DNA of 64,000 bases. Source: Flectonema sp. DT1601 (lineage: Eukaryota > Euglenozoa > Diplonemea > Diplonemida > Diplonemidae). The number at the start of each line of letters is the position of its first letter. Position 1 is the first letter of the stretch. The notes under the pieces are model-generated. The model did no database searches. It was not told where the DNA came from and was given only the letters and a program-made list of their open reading frames with translations. The DNA lies in assembly GCA_964019425.1 (NCBI GenBank), contig OZ025829.1, positions 248,001-312,000 on the forward strand, written 5' to 3'. Positions 63,956 through 64,000 of the stretch are shown here, piece after piece. Position numbers and translations under genes: made by a program.

Positions 63956-64000
63956 GACTAATCAGCGTTTTTTTTTTTCATTTGATTTTTTGAAAAGATT

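Larger units (their letters stand above)
61786..64000. other. Repeat-rich right end without convincing genes
   Basis: Contains two related copies of a repeat (about 61918-62170 and 63727-63955), two diverged relatives of the 208-bp repeat, two A-tailed short repeats, several runs of 6-9 G, and a nested hairpin at 63495-63580. Frames such as 62046-62267 and 63677-63937 lie inside the repeats and differ between copies, so they are not counted as genes. Confidence 0.55.

Overview
This window is eukaryotic nuclear DNA from a protist. It has AT-rich intergenic DNA full of A and T runs, split genes with short GT-AG introns (usual donor GTATGT or GTATGG), and secretory, membrane and carboxylase proteins typical of eukaryotes. 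All 19 protein genes that I can support lie on the minus strand across about 62 kb. Many have a 3' splice-site-like (Y)nCAG or TAG within about 30 bases of the start codon. A one-way gene array plus acceptor-like sites before start codons suggests long polycistronic transcripts resolved by spliced-leader trans-splicing. That points to a euglenozoan such as a diplonemid, or another trans-splicing lineage. The lineage is an inference at low confidence; the strand bias and the sites are seen directly.

Layout from left to right: a partial surface-type protein with a Val-Pro-Thr stalk (1-802); an EF-hand Na/Ca exchanger (1989-3697); three unknown cytoplasmic proteins, one coiled coil and one polyproline-rich (5113-8425); and an eight-exon gene of about 2,345 codons (9852-22272) that joins a type II membrane anchor, a GT8 (glycogenin-like) glycosyltransferase, a hevein-like chitin-binding module, a long Lys/Ser/acidic repeat region and an FkbM-like methyltransferase-like end. 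Its second intron is 4.9 kb and holds 47 in-register copies of a 95-bp satellite. Next come a helical-repeat protein (22596-24383), a histidine phosphatase (24502-25434), a small unknown protein and a TPR protein (to 27151).

The middle is gene-poor. A 7.3-kb stretch (27152-34429) has only homopolymer-rich DNA. It is followed by a type I membrane protein with five short ectodomain repeats (34430-35982), a decayed piggyBac DNA transposon (36840-38564), a 208-bp tandem repeat, and a 1,901-residue mucin-like membrane protein (39857-45562). Another gene-poor stretch (45563-48989) contains a GC-richer island with a long nested stem that could be a non-coding RNA.

The right part is a tight run of minus-strand genes: a PDZ-like protein, an unknown protein, a gene whose 3' end abuts or includes a perfect trinucleotide tract of about 600 units (51997-53802), a spermidine-synthase-like methyltransferase, an unknown protein, a biotin-carrier/carboxyltransferase fusion, and a large helical protein. 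The last 2.2 kb hold repeats, G runs and a second structured-RNA candidate but no convincing gene.

Three large surface-type proteins (1-802, 34430-35982, 39857-45562) share Thr/Pro or Ser/Thr-rich stalks. With the GT8/hevein protein they suggest a cell that invests in glycosylated surface or extracellular material. That functional link is inference.
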